Assembly: GCF_029962835.1 (NCBI RefSeq)
Contig: NC_080588.1
Coordinates: 60,846,001-60,910,000 of the forward strand
Length of the DNA stretch: 64,000 bases
Origin: Magnolia sinica
Taxonomy: Eukaryota; Streptophyta; Magnoliopsida; Magnoliales; Magnoliaceae
Direction: 5' to 3'
This document shows positions 1-14,200 of the stretch, one piece after another. Within the stretch, counting starts at the first letter, position 1. Every line of letters begins with the position of its first letter. The notes under the pieces were generated by a model. It was given only the letters and a program-made list of their open reading frames with translations. It was not told where the DNA came from and did no database searches. A program made the translations under genes and the position numbers.

Positions 1-95
1 CGAGGTACCTAGCTTCAATCCATGCCCTAATTATTATTATTATTATTTTTTGCAAATCCAGTGAATGTGGGTATCTTGAGGTCAACAAGATCTAT

Positions 96-518
96 GGGTC
101 CCACCATGATGTATGAGGTACATCCACACCATCCATCCATTTTTAAAGATCATTTTAAGGCATCGGCCAAAAATCAGCCAATCCAAAGGTTAAATGGACC
201 ACAACATAATCAGAAGTGGAGATTGAACGCTTGCAATTGAAAACTTCTTGGGGGCAACAAAAGTTTTATATAAAGCTGATATATGTGTTTTCTCTTCATC
301 AGGGTCTATCTGACCTTTTGAATAGGTTTGATGGAAAATAAACATCAAGGTGGGCCCTAGGAAGGTTTCAACGATGGGCGTCACTATACATATTGATTTC
401 TGTGGTGTGGTCCATATAACCTCTAGATCTGTCTCATATTTGGGTCCATCTCATGAAATGTTGTCACAAAATGGATGGATGATGTGGATATAACACATAC
501 ATCATGGTAGGGTCCGCA
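96..518. repeat. Hairpin (foldback) MITE-like element, copy 1
   Basis: The left end (GGGTCCCACCATGATGTATG) is the inverted complement of the right end near 500-518, and the match continues inward with mismatches, so the whole ~420 bp can fold on itself. No ORF is present. It belongs to a family with about 20 recognisable copies in the window. I could not define a target-site duplication. The transposon class is inferred. Confidence 0.7.
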
Positions 519-1745
519 TAACTTAATGATGTCAATGCTGTACAGTGGTCAAATATTTTCACCTTTCATCATTCAATCCAAACACATTTTAACATACTAA
601 GGATCTACATTTTCAATGCTTTTATTCCAAACACGAAGTAGGATGGCCTCAAAGCTATAGAATTCCATGACAAACCTCATACAACATAATCATTACATCA
701 TCTCAATTCCTTCCAAGCTAATCCTATCTAATCCTGTGCACCAAGCACCCCATAAAAAGTGTGGTATATTGAGACGTAAGTCATTGAAAGATGATTACTA
801 ACACTATTACACATGTGGCGTAACAATACATGTGGTATTTTAGGCTCTACGCTGTCACACGGTCAAATGAAGGGTACTTAATAAATGATTACATATGTGA
901 AGCACCTACATGTGGGGCACTTAAAAAATTAAGAGTTACGTACGAAGCTACATGTGGTGCCTTTAATTTTTTTTAGAAAAGATTAATTATTTTAGGTATC
1001 GAGGGGGAGAAATTTTCAAAAGCAAATGACACAAGCAACATTTTCATGAAATATTGTATTTTTCAGCCGATTCAAATATGCCCTTTGGTTTACCAACGTA
1101 GATACGGAATGATACTCCCATAGAAAAATTGCCAGTTGAAGCTAAGAGGCCACGTCGCCTTCGCGAGGTTTGCCAGTATGACTTCCAACATATGCTATTC
1201 TGGAACGTATGAGGGATATCTGAAGCGTTCATAAGGTCCGCCCTACAGTGACTGTAGATCTTATAAGGTGACCCCAGTTATCGTATTGGTCATACTCGCA
1301 TGTTGCAAATGGACTGCTGATGAGTTTTTCTAAACCGTTCATTATTTGTCACACCACGTTGGTATTCTGACGGGTTAAGCAGCATGTTTTCTCCACCATA
1401 TTATGATAAATATGTCTTCCTTGATATGGACGGATCAGATGTTGTAAATACTTTCTAGGTTGGCACGTGTGGTGCATGTAATGGTTCGCGTGGATAAGGT
1501 CGTTGGGCTAGTAAACGTACAGTTGCTTTCAAACGGTTTTGTGAGGCGCACACGCATTTCTACACGCGGCACAAGTGCCAACGTGTAACTTCTCTAGGAT
1601 ATGAGCCTTGGTATGCCCCACATTGTAAGTAACCTGGCTCAAAGATCGTCCCACTCGATACATAAGGATGGCCACAAGCACACGTTGTATGTGGACGGTT
1701 GGCAGCATTCCTGACCGTCCGTTGTTGTCTGATTATGTGACTTAT
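519..1745. other. Intergenic stretch, no gene recognised
   Basis: AT-rich sequence with only short shadow ORFs that match nothing I recognise. The words 'acatgtggtg' and 'acatgtggggc' recur around 810-960, suggesting degraded repeat DNA. Confidence 0.5.
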
Positions 1746-2170
1746 GTGGGGGCCACTGTGATGTATGTGTTTTATCCATGCCTTCCATCCGTTTTGTGAG
1801 ATCATTTTAGAGAATGAGCCAAAAAATTATGCAGATCCAAAGCTTAAATAGACCACACCATAGAAAAAGTGGGGATTGAATGCGCACCGTTAAAAGCTTC
1901 TTCGGGGCCACGGAAGTTTTAGATCAAGTTTATATTTGTATTTTCCCTTTATACAGGTATTTGTGACCTTATGAACAGGTTGGATGGAAAATATAGAATC
2001 ACGGTGGGCCTTTAGAAGTTTTCAACGGGAGCGTTCAATCCCCACTCTTTTCTGTGGTGTGGTCCAATTGAGGTTTGGATATGTATCATTTTTTGACTTG
2101 TAACCTAAAATGATCTGTCAAAATGTATGGACGGTGTGGATAGAACATATACATCACCGTGGCCCCCACA
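1746..2170. repeat. Hairpin element, copy 2
   Basis: A well preserved copy. The left arm runs from GTGGGGGCCACTGTGATG at 1746. The right arm ends ...CATCACCGTGGCCCCCAC at 2170. Both ends carry the same substitutions (a CTGTG/CACCG variant), as expected for arms of one element. Confidence 0.75.
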
Positions 2171-3950
2171 GAGCTTTGGCCACGTCCTGCCTCACCGCGT
2201 GTAGAGGTGTGTGTTTGGGCCCGGTTACTCAAGAATAATTCGTTCTGCAGCCTTCGCGAGTCACGATCTAGCGCACTCACTGGGGCCCAGATGCTAGTTT
2301 TCCAGTGATCAGAACCTTCTATGTTGTGAAATGTATGATATAAGGCCTACCAAAAGAAATTATTTTGAAACGTACCACTGTAGGCGTTAATATCAGTAGA
2401 TGAACTTAGAACCCGAAAAGAATATTTTGAATGGTTTGACATTCAACTCCAAAAAAATCAGAGCTGAGTATCATTGCTGTAGAGTGATTATGAGCGAATA
2501 GCTCAATGATGGTATTATAGAAAATATGGACGGTTCAAATCATCTGACCAGCTCAGCACGTGGGCCTCAATGGGTGGCGACAGACGCTGGATTCTGAGTC
2601 GCGACAGACGCCAAACGAACTCCCTCTCGGAGTAGAATTCAATTCAAAATGATTCGTTTGAATCTAAGGAAAAGGCCAAAAAATTGTAACTCGCGGGACA
2701 CCCGAAATTGTATTTCGCGTGGCCTCAGATCCTCAACAGCACATGGAGACCGTTGGGAGACGGTCATGCTGAACGAAGTTGAATATTTTAAGCATTACGA
2801 ACCATCTAAATCCACGGGCCTGTTAGATGAACGGTTCAAAACACGGGACGCTCCGAACATGTAATTCGCAGAAGGCATAGATTCGTAGTTCCGCGGACTA
2901 CCAAAAACGAAGAGAGTCCATGTGCGAAACTGTTTGCAACCAACCCCAGCAAGGGCCCATGCTCACTTTTAAAATAGAAAAGAGGCTTTATACCATGCGT
3001 TGCCAGAGTATGGTAGATTGAATGTACACGCAGATCCCATATACACGTGGTATGCATCTACCTCAATCCAAACCGTCCAAAAGAACGCGAGCCCCATATA
3101 ATAACTGTGAGAAGACCAGTACGGACAACATAATATTACGTTGAATGTTCACTTAGGTAATTAATTACCCGGAGAAAACTCAACCGTTCAAATCCAGCAA
3201 GCAACTATCTGTTGATTAGATGGTTCGGATCATACTGATGTGTTTTTTGGGTTACTTAAACAGTCATTACGTGGGGCCCACGAACTGGACCGTTTGGGTG
3301 ATGCACTGACCACCTCTGTCAGTTGGACTCGTACTGCACGTACCAGAGATCCAGGCCGTTCATCGGCCAGACCCGTCTCCACATCAGTGTACGGAGATTT
3401 TACAGGACAGTTCGGGTTTAAATTTGCACAATTGGGGCCCACGGTTGACTGATCCAAACGGTTGACACTATGGGCCCCACTGCAGATGGCCCATTTACCC
3501 AAAAGTTTGGAGGAATCTTAACCGTCCAATAGGCGAACAAGAAACAAACGGATAAGTGAGCATATATGGTCCACATTCAACCAAGAAAAACGCCAAAATA
3601 TTGTACGACTAGGATTTTCCACTTCTGTGAAACTTTTGATAGATCACTGAACTATAGGCAACACTTGTGCGAATCCAAAAATCGAACGGGCCAAACTGTC
3701 CACAGAGAGCATCTAAACAGTGGGACCCACCTAGATGAACGCCTCGGGCAACACACGCGTGCCACATTGACACGTGCTAACGGCTAGTACCAGAAAAACG
3801 CACTTTCCATTTCAAAATGGCTTTTTGTATCATCCAACTTACGTGATTTCTGGGCCAAAAGCATTTCAAAGTGGGGCCCACAGATTGGACGATGAGGGTG
3901 ATGTATGCCTATCTCTGTCAGTGTTATGGAATTAATCTCTATTTTTTAAA
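2171..3950. other. Intergenic region upstream of the NPGR1-like gene
   Basis: Higher-GC DNA without a supportable gene. Two stretches (about 3272-3320 and 3870-3920) share a 'GTGGGGCCCAC...TGGAC...GGGTGATG...CTCTGTCAGT' arrangement, so this is probably old repeat DNA. It may hold distal promoter sequence for the gene that starts at 5339, but I see no defined element. Confidence 0.4.
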
Positions 3951-4580
3951 AATAAAATGCATGTTAGCTCTTTTAAATCAAAGAGGAAGAAAAAAACAGA
4001 GAGAGAGAGAGAGAGAGAGGAAAATCTGCAGAGGGAGTTGCTGTCATGCCATCCCATTTCCAGATTACATAGTAGCTCTCTCTCTCTCTCTCTACAGTCA
4101 TCGTGGTTTGTCTCGCCCTTTTCATCTCATTACATATCGTTTTCTACTATGTCTCTTCCTACCTCTCTCATGTTTCTTTCCGCCCATCTCAAAAAAGGCA
4201 TTGCTTTTGACGATTTGAGCGGTTTTCTCAAGTGGGTTTGAAATTTCCGCTGTCTCTTTTTTGGTTATGGTATGATTGCACGTGGTTTTGGATTGGTTCC
4301 TGATACTGAAGGAAGATCTATTTGAAGATCTTCTGTTTTATTTCATTGTTGTAGGGCCTGTGATAAGGTAATGCAGTTATCTGCTCTTTTATATGTTTTG
4401 GTATTTGATTTTGGATTCTGGAAGTGGGTTTTTAGTGGGAAGGAAGTTGGTTTTGAATGAGAAGAAGAAATCTGATTTTGATGGATGTGTTTGTGTTTTT
4501 TTGGTTGGAGAAGTTGGGTTTTTTGAGGTGGGTTTTTGCGGAATGGTACCAGGAATTGTACTCTGAAAGTCGAGTTTTTT

Positions 4581-4626
<46 letters not shown>

Positions 4627-5338
4627 GATTTCTATATCTCTTGAATTGTTTTTTATTTTTGAAAATTTGAAAATGGTGTTTGGATGTAGGAATGGTGCTT
4701 TTGATTTGGATTGAGAAATTTGCTTTGGCATATGGGTTTATGTGATTTGTGTTTCTATTTTCTTCTATGGTTGTTTTTTCCAAATTCAAACCTACTTTGA
4801 TAAGTGATGTTTGGACTTGAATCTGGAATCCTATTGATGGCTTTTTTCTTCCTTAAAAAAAAATAATATTATTGGTGTGTTCTATTTTTGAAATTCTGTA
4901 TCTTAACGGTTCTGCTGTTCATCGATGGACGAGATTGTGCTTGGAAATCTGAAAATGTGTTCTAATCGACATGCATTGCAGCATTGGTTTCATTTCCTTT
5001 TTCTGGATTTGCAGTTTTTTATGATGGGCGTTTGATTCTCGGGTTGAATCTCTGATATCATGATTTTTCGTTGATAAACCATACGAATTTTACGGAAAAT
5101 ATGGTGGTCTTTTCATCCTTTGGGCTCTTGGGAATAATGGGTTTTATTTCTGAATTCTGATTCTTTACTTAGTATTTCTGACTGATGAATGAGACTTGAG
5201 ATTGGAAATCATAAAGTTAGTTTTAATGGTTATACGTTTGTTTCATCTGTCAGGTTTGTAAAAAGACATCGCTGACAAGTGATTAGTTTTGGATTTTTCG
5301 GGGTTAAGTTCGAGCAATTTTGGCAGAGATTAAGCACC
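3950..5338 (+). promoter_or_regulatory. Probable promoter and 5' leader of the NPGR1-like gene, with GA/CT microsatellites
   Basis: Three dinucleotide runs occur: GA at 3999-4020, CT at 4076-4093 and a longer CT run at 4583-4623. CT-rich stretches just downstream of the start site are common in plant leaders. No convincing TATA box is visible. A leader intron is plausible, with a donor near 4368 (GATAAG|GTAATG) and an acceptor near 5254 (CTGTCAG), because a T-rich, TG-rich tract lies between them. The leader intron is an inference that only cDNA could settle. Confidence 0.45.
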
Positions 5339-8135
5339 ATGTTGTGCGCTTGCTCGGGAGAGCGGTTCAAGTTCGAGGAGGCACCTCAGTCGCCAGAATC
5401 TCTAGCGACAAGGGATTTTTCCGCCAGCGGCCTCTCATCGAGAACTGGGGATTGGGATTCGAAGTTTGATGATTGCCAAGTCGATGATGTAGAATCTACT
5501 CTAAAAGAAGCTCTCTCTCTAAACTATGAGGTTGATTTTCTGTTCTGCTTAGTCTATCATCCTTTGCATCCTCGAATTCCCATTTAATGATTTGTATTTC
5601 TGTTGCAGGAAGCCAGAGCGTTGTTGGGTCGGCTAGAATATCAGAGGGGGAACTTTGATGCCGCGCTTCAGGTATTTCAAGGAATCGAAATCCGCAGTTT
5701 GACACCGAGGATGACGAAGGCCATTGCTGAAAGAACTCGCCAAAGGAAAGGGCGTTACAGAGGCGAGAGCTTGCCGGCACCTGCAATGTCGATGCATTCG
5801 GTGAGCCTACTTCTGGAGGCAATGTTACTTAAAGCTAAGTCATTGGAGGAGCTTGGGCTAGCTAAAGGTAATAGTTTTTAGTCTTTGGTAGTTCACGAGT
5901 TTCTGAAATTTCTGAAATGAATGGTGAAACACTGATGTCTGCTTTGCTATTCTCACTGTTCAATTGTTAAAGCTTTGTTTGGACAGGACACCTTCCAAAA
6001 TTAGGATTATGTTATATAATTCTGATTTTTGCCAGGCCTCACACCACCATGTCGGATTTTCCTTGTTATTTTGTGGTGCTTTGTCTGCCAAACTGCAATG
6101 GCGGATAATTTCTCTTTGGGTGAAAGTTCCTGAAGTCACTGTATGGCAGAAAAGCACTGCAAAATGATGTGAATGTTGGGGCTAATCCCTATATTGGAAG
6201 ATTCACTTACTGTCCAAACACAACTGCAAGAATTGTAGGTCCAAAGCAATGTGATATTTGCTATTACACATCCAATTATATAATGAGGAAAAGGATCCAA
6301 TGCTGAACTCTACTGTACTTGGCACGTATGGTGACATAATGATATTCAGACTATCAAGCAACCAAAGTTGGCACGAATGGGCCAACGTGACCATATGCCT
6401 AAAATCTCAATGAGCATCTGATCCAGCCACCAATTGGAAGACTTTTGCTTGTTGATCAGAATTTTTGTCCAACTGCTAAATCATGCCTCAAAAAAGTCAC
6501 CCATTTGGATCATTTGATCAATGTGATTTTTGGGTTTACCCCTTATCCACGGCAAGGCCCAGCAAATGACCAGCTCCAATCTCATATGTGGCTGGTGGTA
6601 GATTTATGGATGAATGCTTGATACCTATGATATTTGCATTTAGTCTCCCGCTCGTTAGATGAGTTGGCAAAGATGGTGTAGTGTGTGTTATTGATCTATG
6701 GTTCAATCCCTGGTGCCTTCTTCCATTTTAGATATTATGTGGGAGTCAGACAAGCCATTTCTGTTGTTATTCATATGCTACTCATCTCTCTAAGGCATGT
6801 CTTGAATATCTCCATCTGTCTGCATTTTAAAGTTAATTGCTACTGGGCCCTCAACTTGTGGTACATCATACTTGAGCGCATTGCCTTCGTAGTCATATAA
6901 ATGGTGAGCTGATGCTAGTTTGTAGTCATGGATCTGTTTTTAAACTTGAAAAGTGGCCATGATCAAGTAGTTCATATAATAACATAATTTATGGGCTTTT
7001 AAGTCCTTGCATGATGTTACATAAGAGGAAGTATAAGGTCCTGACGCATTAGAACATTATAGTGTCATGATGCATCTACTTTTTTACAAGTGGGCCCCAT
7101 GTTTTGGTGAACCAGACCGTTTATATGACTGGGTTAATCACAGATGGAGTATGCCCCAAATTTTCCACATTGGATGATTAGACCTATCCCCCGAACTTTT
7201 AATCGGTAATGTTTTTGTGTTTTCTCCCCCTAATTGTTTATCCATAGGGTGGTGATCCATGGTTAGAATTGTTTGATCAGTGATTGTTCTTAGGCACTAC
7301 CCATCCAATATGGGTTCCTTTGGATCCATGGTCTGGATCTTGAAACTAAAGGCTCTAGATGTACAAACCATCATATGAGGGTATTATTCATGTTCTGATG
7401 CATCAAAAGCCTATAATTCCTGTTGCATAATTGCCGGACACTGGTAAAGGAAACCAAATATTACGTTGACTCCTCTTTTCCACCATTTTAAAAATGGTGG
7501 TGACTCATCAAACATACAAATGACGTGGACTATCCAAATCACTGACCCACTGCACAATGGAAAAATTGCAACTGAGAACTAAATATTACCATTTGATTTT
7601 TCCCTTTGAATTTGGATCATTCACTAATTTTCTTTTAACCATTTTTATAGCCGGTAATTGGATGGTTAGGATTGCTTGATCAATATGATTTTTGATGTAT
7701 GCTTCATTCACAATGGGACCCACAATCTGGTAGGCCTGGGTTACTGTACATCTGTGCCACATGTGAGAAGGATGAGTCGCCACCATTTTTTAAATGTTGC
7801 AAAACTAACATGGTGATCTAGCCCATATTACAAGGTTTCTAACACATTTTGAAACACTTGTAGGGCTGTCAATGGGCGAGGAAACATCAAAATTTTGAAT
7901 AGGCCCAGCCCATTGACAACCCCAAAAACTAGCTATGCAAAACAGGTAATGGTTGAGCAACTATATTTGATTTATTGCTAAAATAATTACTCGAGAATAC
8001 CTTTGAAAACCCAAACTCATATTACTGAATACGGTGTACTATCTACTATGAACAAAAAATTCATTTGACTAAATGTAATGTTATAAGATAAAATATCTAA
8101 TATTGTAGTGCATGCTTTCATCTCTCTCTCTCTCT

Positions 8136-8208
<73 letters not shown>

Positions 8209-11200
8209 TGTATGTGTGTGTGTAAGGTGTGTTTGCCTCCGCCTAGCTCAATGTCTCATTGCCCTAAGCGCTTTACACCTTCTGCATGCTGATTTTATGA
8301 GGAAGCCTCACATCCAGGCCACGAAGGTTGTGTGTATTGCAGCTGTTGTGCGGAAGTGCGTGGAGTTATCCATGCAAAGGTTCGGAGGTGCATAGAGATA
8401 CCTACGTGGTATTGTGCTGAAGCTGTTTGTGCAAAGGTGCAGAGCTAGCTGCATGGAGGCATGCTGGAGCTGTTCATGCAGAGGTGCATGGAGTTGTCTG
8501 TGCGAAGGCATGCTGGGGCTATTTGTGTGAAGTGTGAGGCTGTCTACATGGAGGCGCACTGGAGCAGTTCGCATAGAGGTGCGCTGGAGCTGTTTGCAAT
8601 GAGGTGCGCTGGAGCTGTTTGCGCTAAGGTGCACTAGGCATGTCTCACTGATGCACGTTGGAGTTGTCTCTACTATTTGTGGGAAGCCTGTTTGTGCTAA
8701 GGTCAATGAAGCTCGCTTGCGTTTAGTTGTGCCGAGATCGTCGTTGAGGTTGTCTTGCTACTAAAATGCACACTTCAAAGAATGACTTCCCTCGTACTGG
8801 AGTCACTCACATATCTTCAACTATTGGATGATTGCTGTCAAGACTTTAAGTTGAGATTGATTGCTACCTTCCATGTTAGGCGACCTTTTCATGTACACGA
8901 GTTTCATTAAACGCCCTGAGCAGTATGATTACTACCCTACCGGCCTTGTGATCCGTCGTTTTAACTATCCCAGCAATCCTTATGACTATGTTCATTTCAA
9001 GACCATCGTTTTCAAATGCCCGGAGTGCGGGGCTCTAACCTTTTGGTCCCATGATAGTTGTATCATTGTCATTTTGGTGAGACTCCATCTCTCATGCGCA
9101 AACACTTGCATCACACTTGACACATCTCAGAGGTTCACGATGTGGATGCATGCGTGTTAGATAGAGACTTGTCTCATGGAGCTTGGAGCCACCCTAGGTG
9201 GGCCCCTTGGAGAGACATGTTCCTCCTCGTTCGTGGGACCCGTTGCCATTTGCATCTCATCGAGCCACCGCATCTTCTAGTGATACTTCATCTTTGGTTG
9301 CCACGTGTCATCTTCTCATAAGTTGCTAGGCATCATGTGTTGAGCCAGGATTGCCCATTTGTTAACTACCTCTCATTGCCACCTTATAAATAAGGGTCAT
9401 TCTTTGCCAAAAAGGGCAAGAATTAAGAAAGGTCAAGGAAGAAGAAAAAGAAAACTTGAAGAACTCCTAAAAAGGAGAGAGAGTGGAGAGATTGAAAAGT
9501 GAAGTGGGCCTTTGTAGCTAGTGGAAGCCTTGCGATAGCTCCAAACCTTCCACCCACTCCGCACATTGCTCATAGTAGTTCAACATCTCGATGCTCATTC
9601 TCATTGCATCTCTTCCTTTCCTCGTACCTATGGGATAGTTGCCTACAACGGTACCCATTTCTTCTTGTACATGAGGATCTAACTGTCGCTTGTGCGCACC
9701 AGTTACTTGTCTTTGTTTTGTTTACTCTCCTAAATACATGGAGGTCTTGTAGCTAAGCTTGCACCCTCATACATCTTTCATTTTTGCTTGTATGTCATTT
9801 GAGGTTAACTGAGCCATGTCCCGTACAACCCTTGGATTTAGGTGCAAACACGGAAGTAACAAGGCGCTACCTTATGTAATAACCCATTTATGAAATGGGG
9901 GTGTTCGTTGAAGAGTGTGTGTGTGTACATTGCAGTTCTTTATTTTCGCTCATTTTCTCCTTTTATGACTTCTAACACTTGTGCGCGCATCTGGCCCTTA
10001 GGCGTAGGGACAAAGGAGCCACAACGACTCGATATGTGGGGACAAAAAGTGGGAATTCCTTACCCTAGTTTGGAACTTGTGGCATGCTAAGCAACTTTAA
10101 ATGCCATTTTTGTTAAAGGATGGAAGACCCCCTTAAAGAAATTGGTCGAGTGAGTAAGAAGGCTCCACATATGACAGGTTCAAGTGCATGCTAGAGTCGT
10201 AAGGTATTTGCTAGGCCATTAAAGGATTGGCCGTGCATGTAAGTGAGCATTCAAACACAGTGCATACACTAATTGGGTTTTGGTGTCATGGGCTCAAGAC
10301 ATTCATCATTAATGAAAGAGTTTGGCTTCACCTTGGAAGATGCCATAGTGGCCGAGAGCTTGCTAGTCACATGCAAGCCTATACATCAAAGATTGAGTGA
10401 GGAGGCAGAACAAGTGCCCAAGCTTGAAAAGTTCACCAACCAACTCCATTGTAAAGGTAGCCATTTATCGTGAGGGAAGTGCATTTTTATAGTGTGGTTG
10501 ACATACTTCAAACACCAAGGATAGCTTTGGCGCATCTGGTGAAGTCATCAACCTTGCAACATTGTCTTTGGAGGCGCATGTGGTGAAGTCATCAACCTTG
10601 CAACACTTAGCATTGCATATCGCCTTGCAAGCGGTTAGTGGTTTTCCTTGGCGCGAGCAATGATTGCAAACACCTATTGCGACTTGTTGTGTTATTGTCG
10701 AGATGCTCGAAAGAATGATGAAAAGGATGTTAACTCATCTATGTCGATGCGGATGTTGCAAATATGGCTCTCAGAGCACTTTTCTGACATGGCCTCAAGT
10801 AAAGTTGTGGTTGGGAAGCATATGTATCATCGAATGGACAAGTGTAATGGAAAGAGAAAAATATATTTATTCTAGGATACAAATGAGGGGCTGTGACATA
10901 TGAAGCTTGTATGAGGTTGTATATTTTATATTGAGCCAAAGACAAAGGCCATATGTTGCTACATGCCTAGATATAATTCTCAAAGGGATGATGTGCAGGT
11001 ATGTTGGAAGTTGTTAAGATGTTTATGACATTCATGATGCCTTGCATGCTAACAGACTTACCTTCTTTGTCAGACACTTGGGTTGGTGTGCTACTAAATG
11101 TTGGGTGCTTGAGTTGGAGTAGAGGAGAAAGGAGATGGTGGTTGAGCATAAGGCATTTTGGGTTGGTGCGGGAGTAAAAGCGAGAGGTGGATCTTCGGTC

Positions 11201-14200
11201 GGCATGGTTGAAGGGTGTGTTAGTGGGGAATGGATGCAAGTATCAAGGGCATCAACAAAGTTGGGTACTACGTCGCCGAGTTGCAATGTACACACATGCA
11301 CTTTAACAAACTTCCTTGTCTCGTGGATGAGTTATTACATAAGGTGGGGCCTTGTTGTTTTCATATTTGCACATCAACCTACGTTTTATGAGATGTGGCT
11401 CGTTCTATCTTGAATAAATTTCAAGTAGGAAAAGGAAGATGTATGAGGTCGCATGCTCTGCTACAATACTTTCATGTATACAAGAGGGCAAACAAATGTA
11501 GATGAGTGAGCATACAATCCTCATGTGCAAGAGATGAGTATCATTATAAGCAACTATTAGATCCCGTAAGCATAAGGGAAGAGATGTAGCGAGGATGAGT
11601 GACAGAATGTCAAACTGCCTTGAGGAACACGCAGAGACGGTGAGAGACCGGGAGCTATAAATTTGCTCTCCTTTTCAATCCCTTTATCCCTCCCCCTTCG
11701 GTCAATTTTTCTCTCTTCTTAATTCTTGTTTTTTTTTTTTTTTTGGCAATGAGCGACTTATAATTTATGTAGTAGCAAGGAGATGTTGTTAACAAATGGT
11801 TAATGCTTACACAACATATGACGTCTGTCAGCTTATGAGAAAATAACACGTGGTAATTAGAGATGAGATGTCATTGGAACTTAAGGTGGCCGAATGAGAT
11901 GCAAATGGCAATGAGTCTCACAAATGAGGGGAGGCCCAGCTTATGAGAAGATGACACATGACAATCAGAAGAGATGAGATGTCATTAGAAAATAAGGTAG
12001 TCAAATGAGATGCAAATGGCAGTGGGTTTCGAAAATGAGGAGGTACACATGTCTCTCTAAGGGGCCCACCTAAGGTAGTTATAAGCTCCACAAGATGAGT
12101 TTCTAACATGCATTCATCCACTCCTCAAATCTCTGAGTGTGATGCAGGTGCTTGTGCGCGAGTGGCATAGTTGCACCAGATCATCAGAGATGTAGCAGGC
12201 TTCAAGTCTAGAAGAGTAGCACCCCACACTTAGAGCATTTGGGAAAGATGGTCTCAAAATGGACATGATTGTAAGAGTTCACTGGAACAATAATTATGAT
12301 GATGGATTGCAGGGCAATCACTCTACTTCAGGAGTCCAATGAGGCTCGCATACGTGGAAGGATCGCTTAGCTTGGAAGTAGTGTCTTCAGTTTAAAGTCT
12401 CGATTGTAATCATCTGACACTTGAAGAAGCATTCACGTGTCGGGACCTTGTGGGAGTCACAGGGCCAGAAGGATAACGATTGCAATGAACGAAGGTCTAG
12501 AGGCTAGGTACGTGAGTGACGTAAGTAGCATGACGTCATCCTTTGAAGCATGCATCTTGATATTGAGATAGCCTCAGCAATGTTCTCGGCACAAATGAAC
12601 CCAAGTGAGTTTCATAGACCTCAACACATGCAGGCTTCACACACCACATCAAATACAAGTATAGAGCACCTGAACATAGACAGCTCCAATGTGCCTTAAT
12701 GCACCTTACCACCAATAGCTCTAGCTTATCTTCCCGTGAGTAGCTCTATCGTGCCTCCATGTGAATAGCTTCTCACCTCTGCACGAACAGCTCCAACACC
12801 CAGACAGCTCTAGCGCATCCTCGGCACAACTCCCATCTATCTCCACTTGAAAATCTCTACGCCCCTCCGAGCAGACAGCTCCAGCATGCCTTCGCACAGA
12901 CAACAACATGCACCTCTGTACAAACACCTCCAGGGCAGTACTGCGCACCTCCTCACAAATAATTCCAGTGTGTTGCACAATAGCTACAACGCACACAACC
13001 TTCATGGCCTGTGTGTGAGGCTTCCTTATAAAATAAACGTTCATTCTCACAAGGGGTTAAGCACCTATGGCGGTGAGATGTTGAGCTAGGCGGATGCAAA
13101 CGCTATTCATACAATATATTAGAAGTGAGTTGGTTATGGTCATATTTATATGATCAGTTTTTTTTTTTTTTTTTCCTCTTATAAGGATTGGCCAAGCGAG
13201 CCAACCCTGTGGGTCCCACATATTTTGTCAGCCATGTCTTGGTAGCCTTACGATACTCACCTTCAAGGGGGAGCATATGATCAAGTGGATAATAATATTT
13301 TCTATACTGTCTATAATGCATGGAAGCTGTTATTATCAGGTTGGTAGTTTGCTATACAGCTCTCACATTTATGGCATATTCAGCCAGCTGACACTTCCAT
13401 GTGATCATGCTGATATTAATATTTTTCGAGCTTTGCTAAGCCCAAGTCACATGTGTGAAATAAAACTCAGGTATGCACCAGTCGAGATGGCTCTGAGATC
13501 CAATCATCCGTCAGAATGGCACAACTATATTGATGGCCTAGCCCAAGAATGGTCAGGTGGGCCATAGTACGGGGAAAAAAAGAAAAAAAGTATGGCTCTG
13601 AAAAACTTGACTGAAGTTTTCTAACCCATTAACCTGTTTGCTGATTGCACCAGACTTCATGTTTTGGGAAAGCATGTACAAGGTTGGAGCAATCTGATGT
13701 ATTGATTAGATCTCTCACATATTTTCCATGCTGGCACATATGTGGCATGTACACAAGCTTTATTGCATACACGTGTGCACTTTGTAAAGCTCATATTTTT
13801 CCATTCGATATATAATGCATGGAAGCTGTAGTTATCAGGTTGGTAGTTAGTGGTTAGGCATGTATGTTTTTTTCCCTGCATGGCTAAAGTTTGATAGAGG
13901 TAGTTTAAAAATAAATACAACATCATTTCAGGTAGACTACGGCTGGTTTTGTGCACCTAAAAGATCAATGACAGGCACTGAACCACCCAAGTGCTGCCCG
14001 TCTGCATTGCTGGAAACCACATTCACAACATTGCCAACAGCATCTATTTTGGAAGACTTCATACCTTGTTCACCCATTACTTGTAAGCTTGTGACATTGA
14101 CCCCATGTTACTCGGGTATGGGTCTGGGTACGGGTATGAGGACTGCAACATGGGTTCCAGTCAACACGAACTCAAATGACCCAACCCGAGTTCAGGTTGG

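Noticed and set aside
3871-4218. 115-codon ORF upstream of NPGR1
   Set aside because: It is composed largely of GA/CT microsatellite translation (REREREREK, SLSLS) and lies in the presumed promoter/leader.
4343-4789. 148-codon minus-strand ORF
   Set aside because: Antisense to a CT microsatellite and T-rich leader sequence; low-complexity translation with no family similarity.
8139-8395. 95-codon ORF across the TA repeat
   Set aside because: Its start is in simple repeat (YIYIYI) and the rest is inverted-repeat arm of a transposon.
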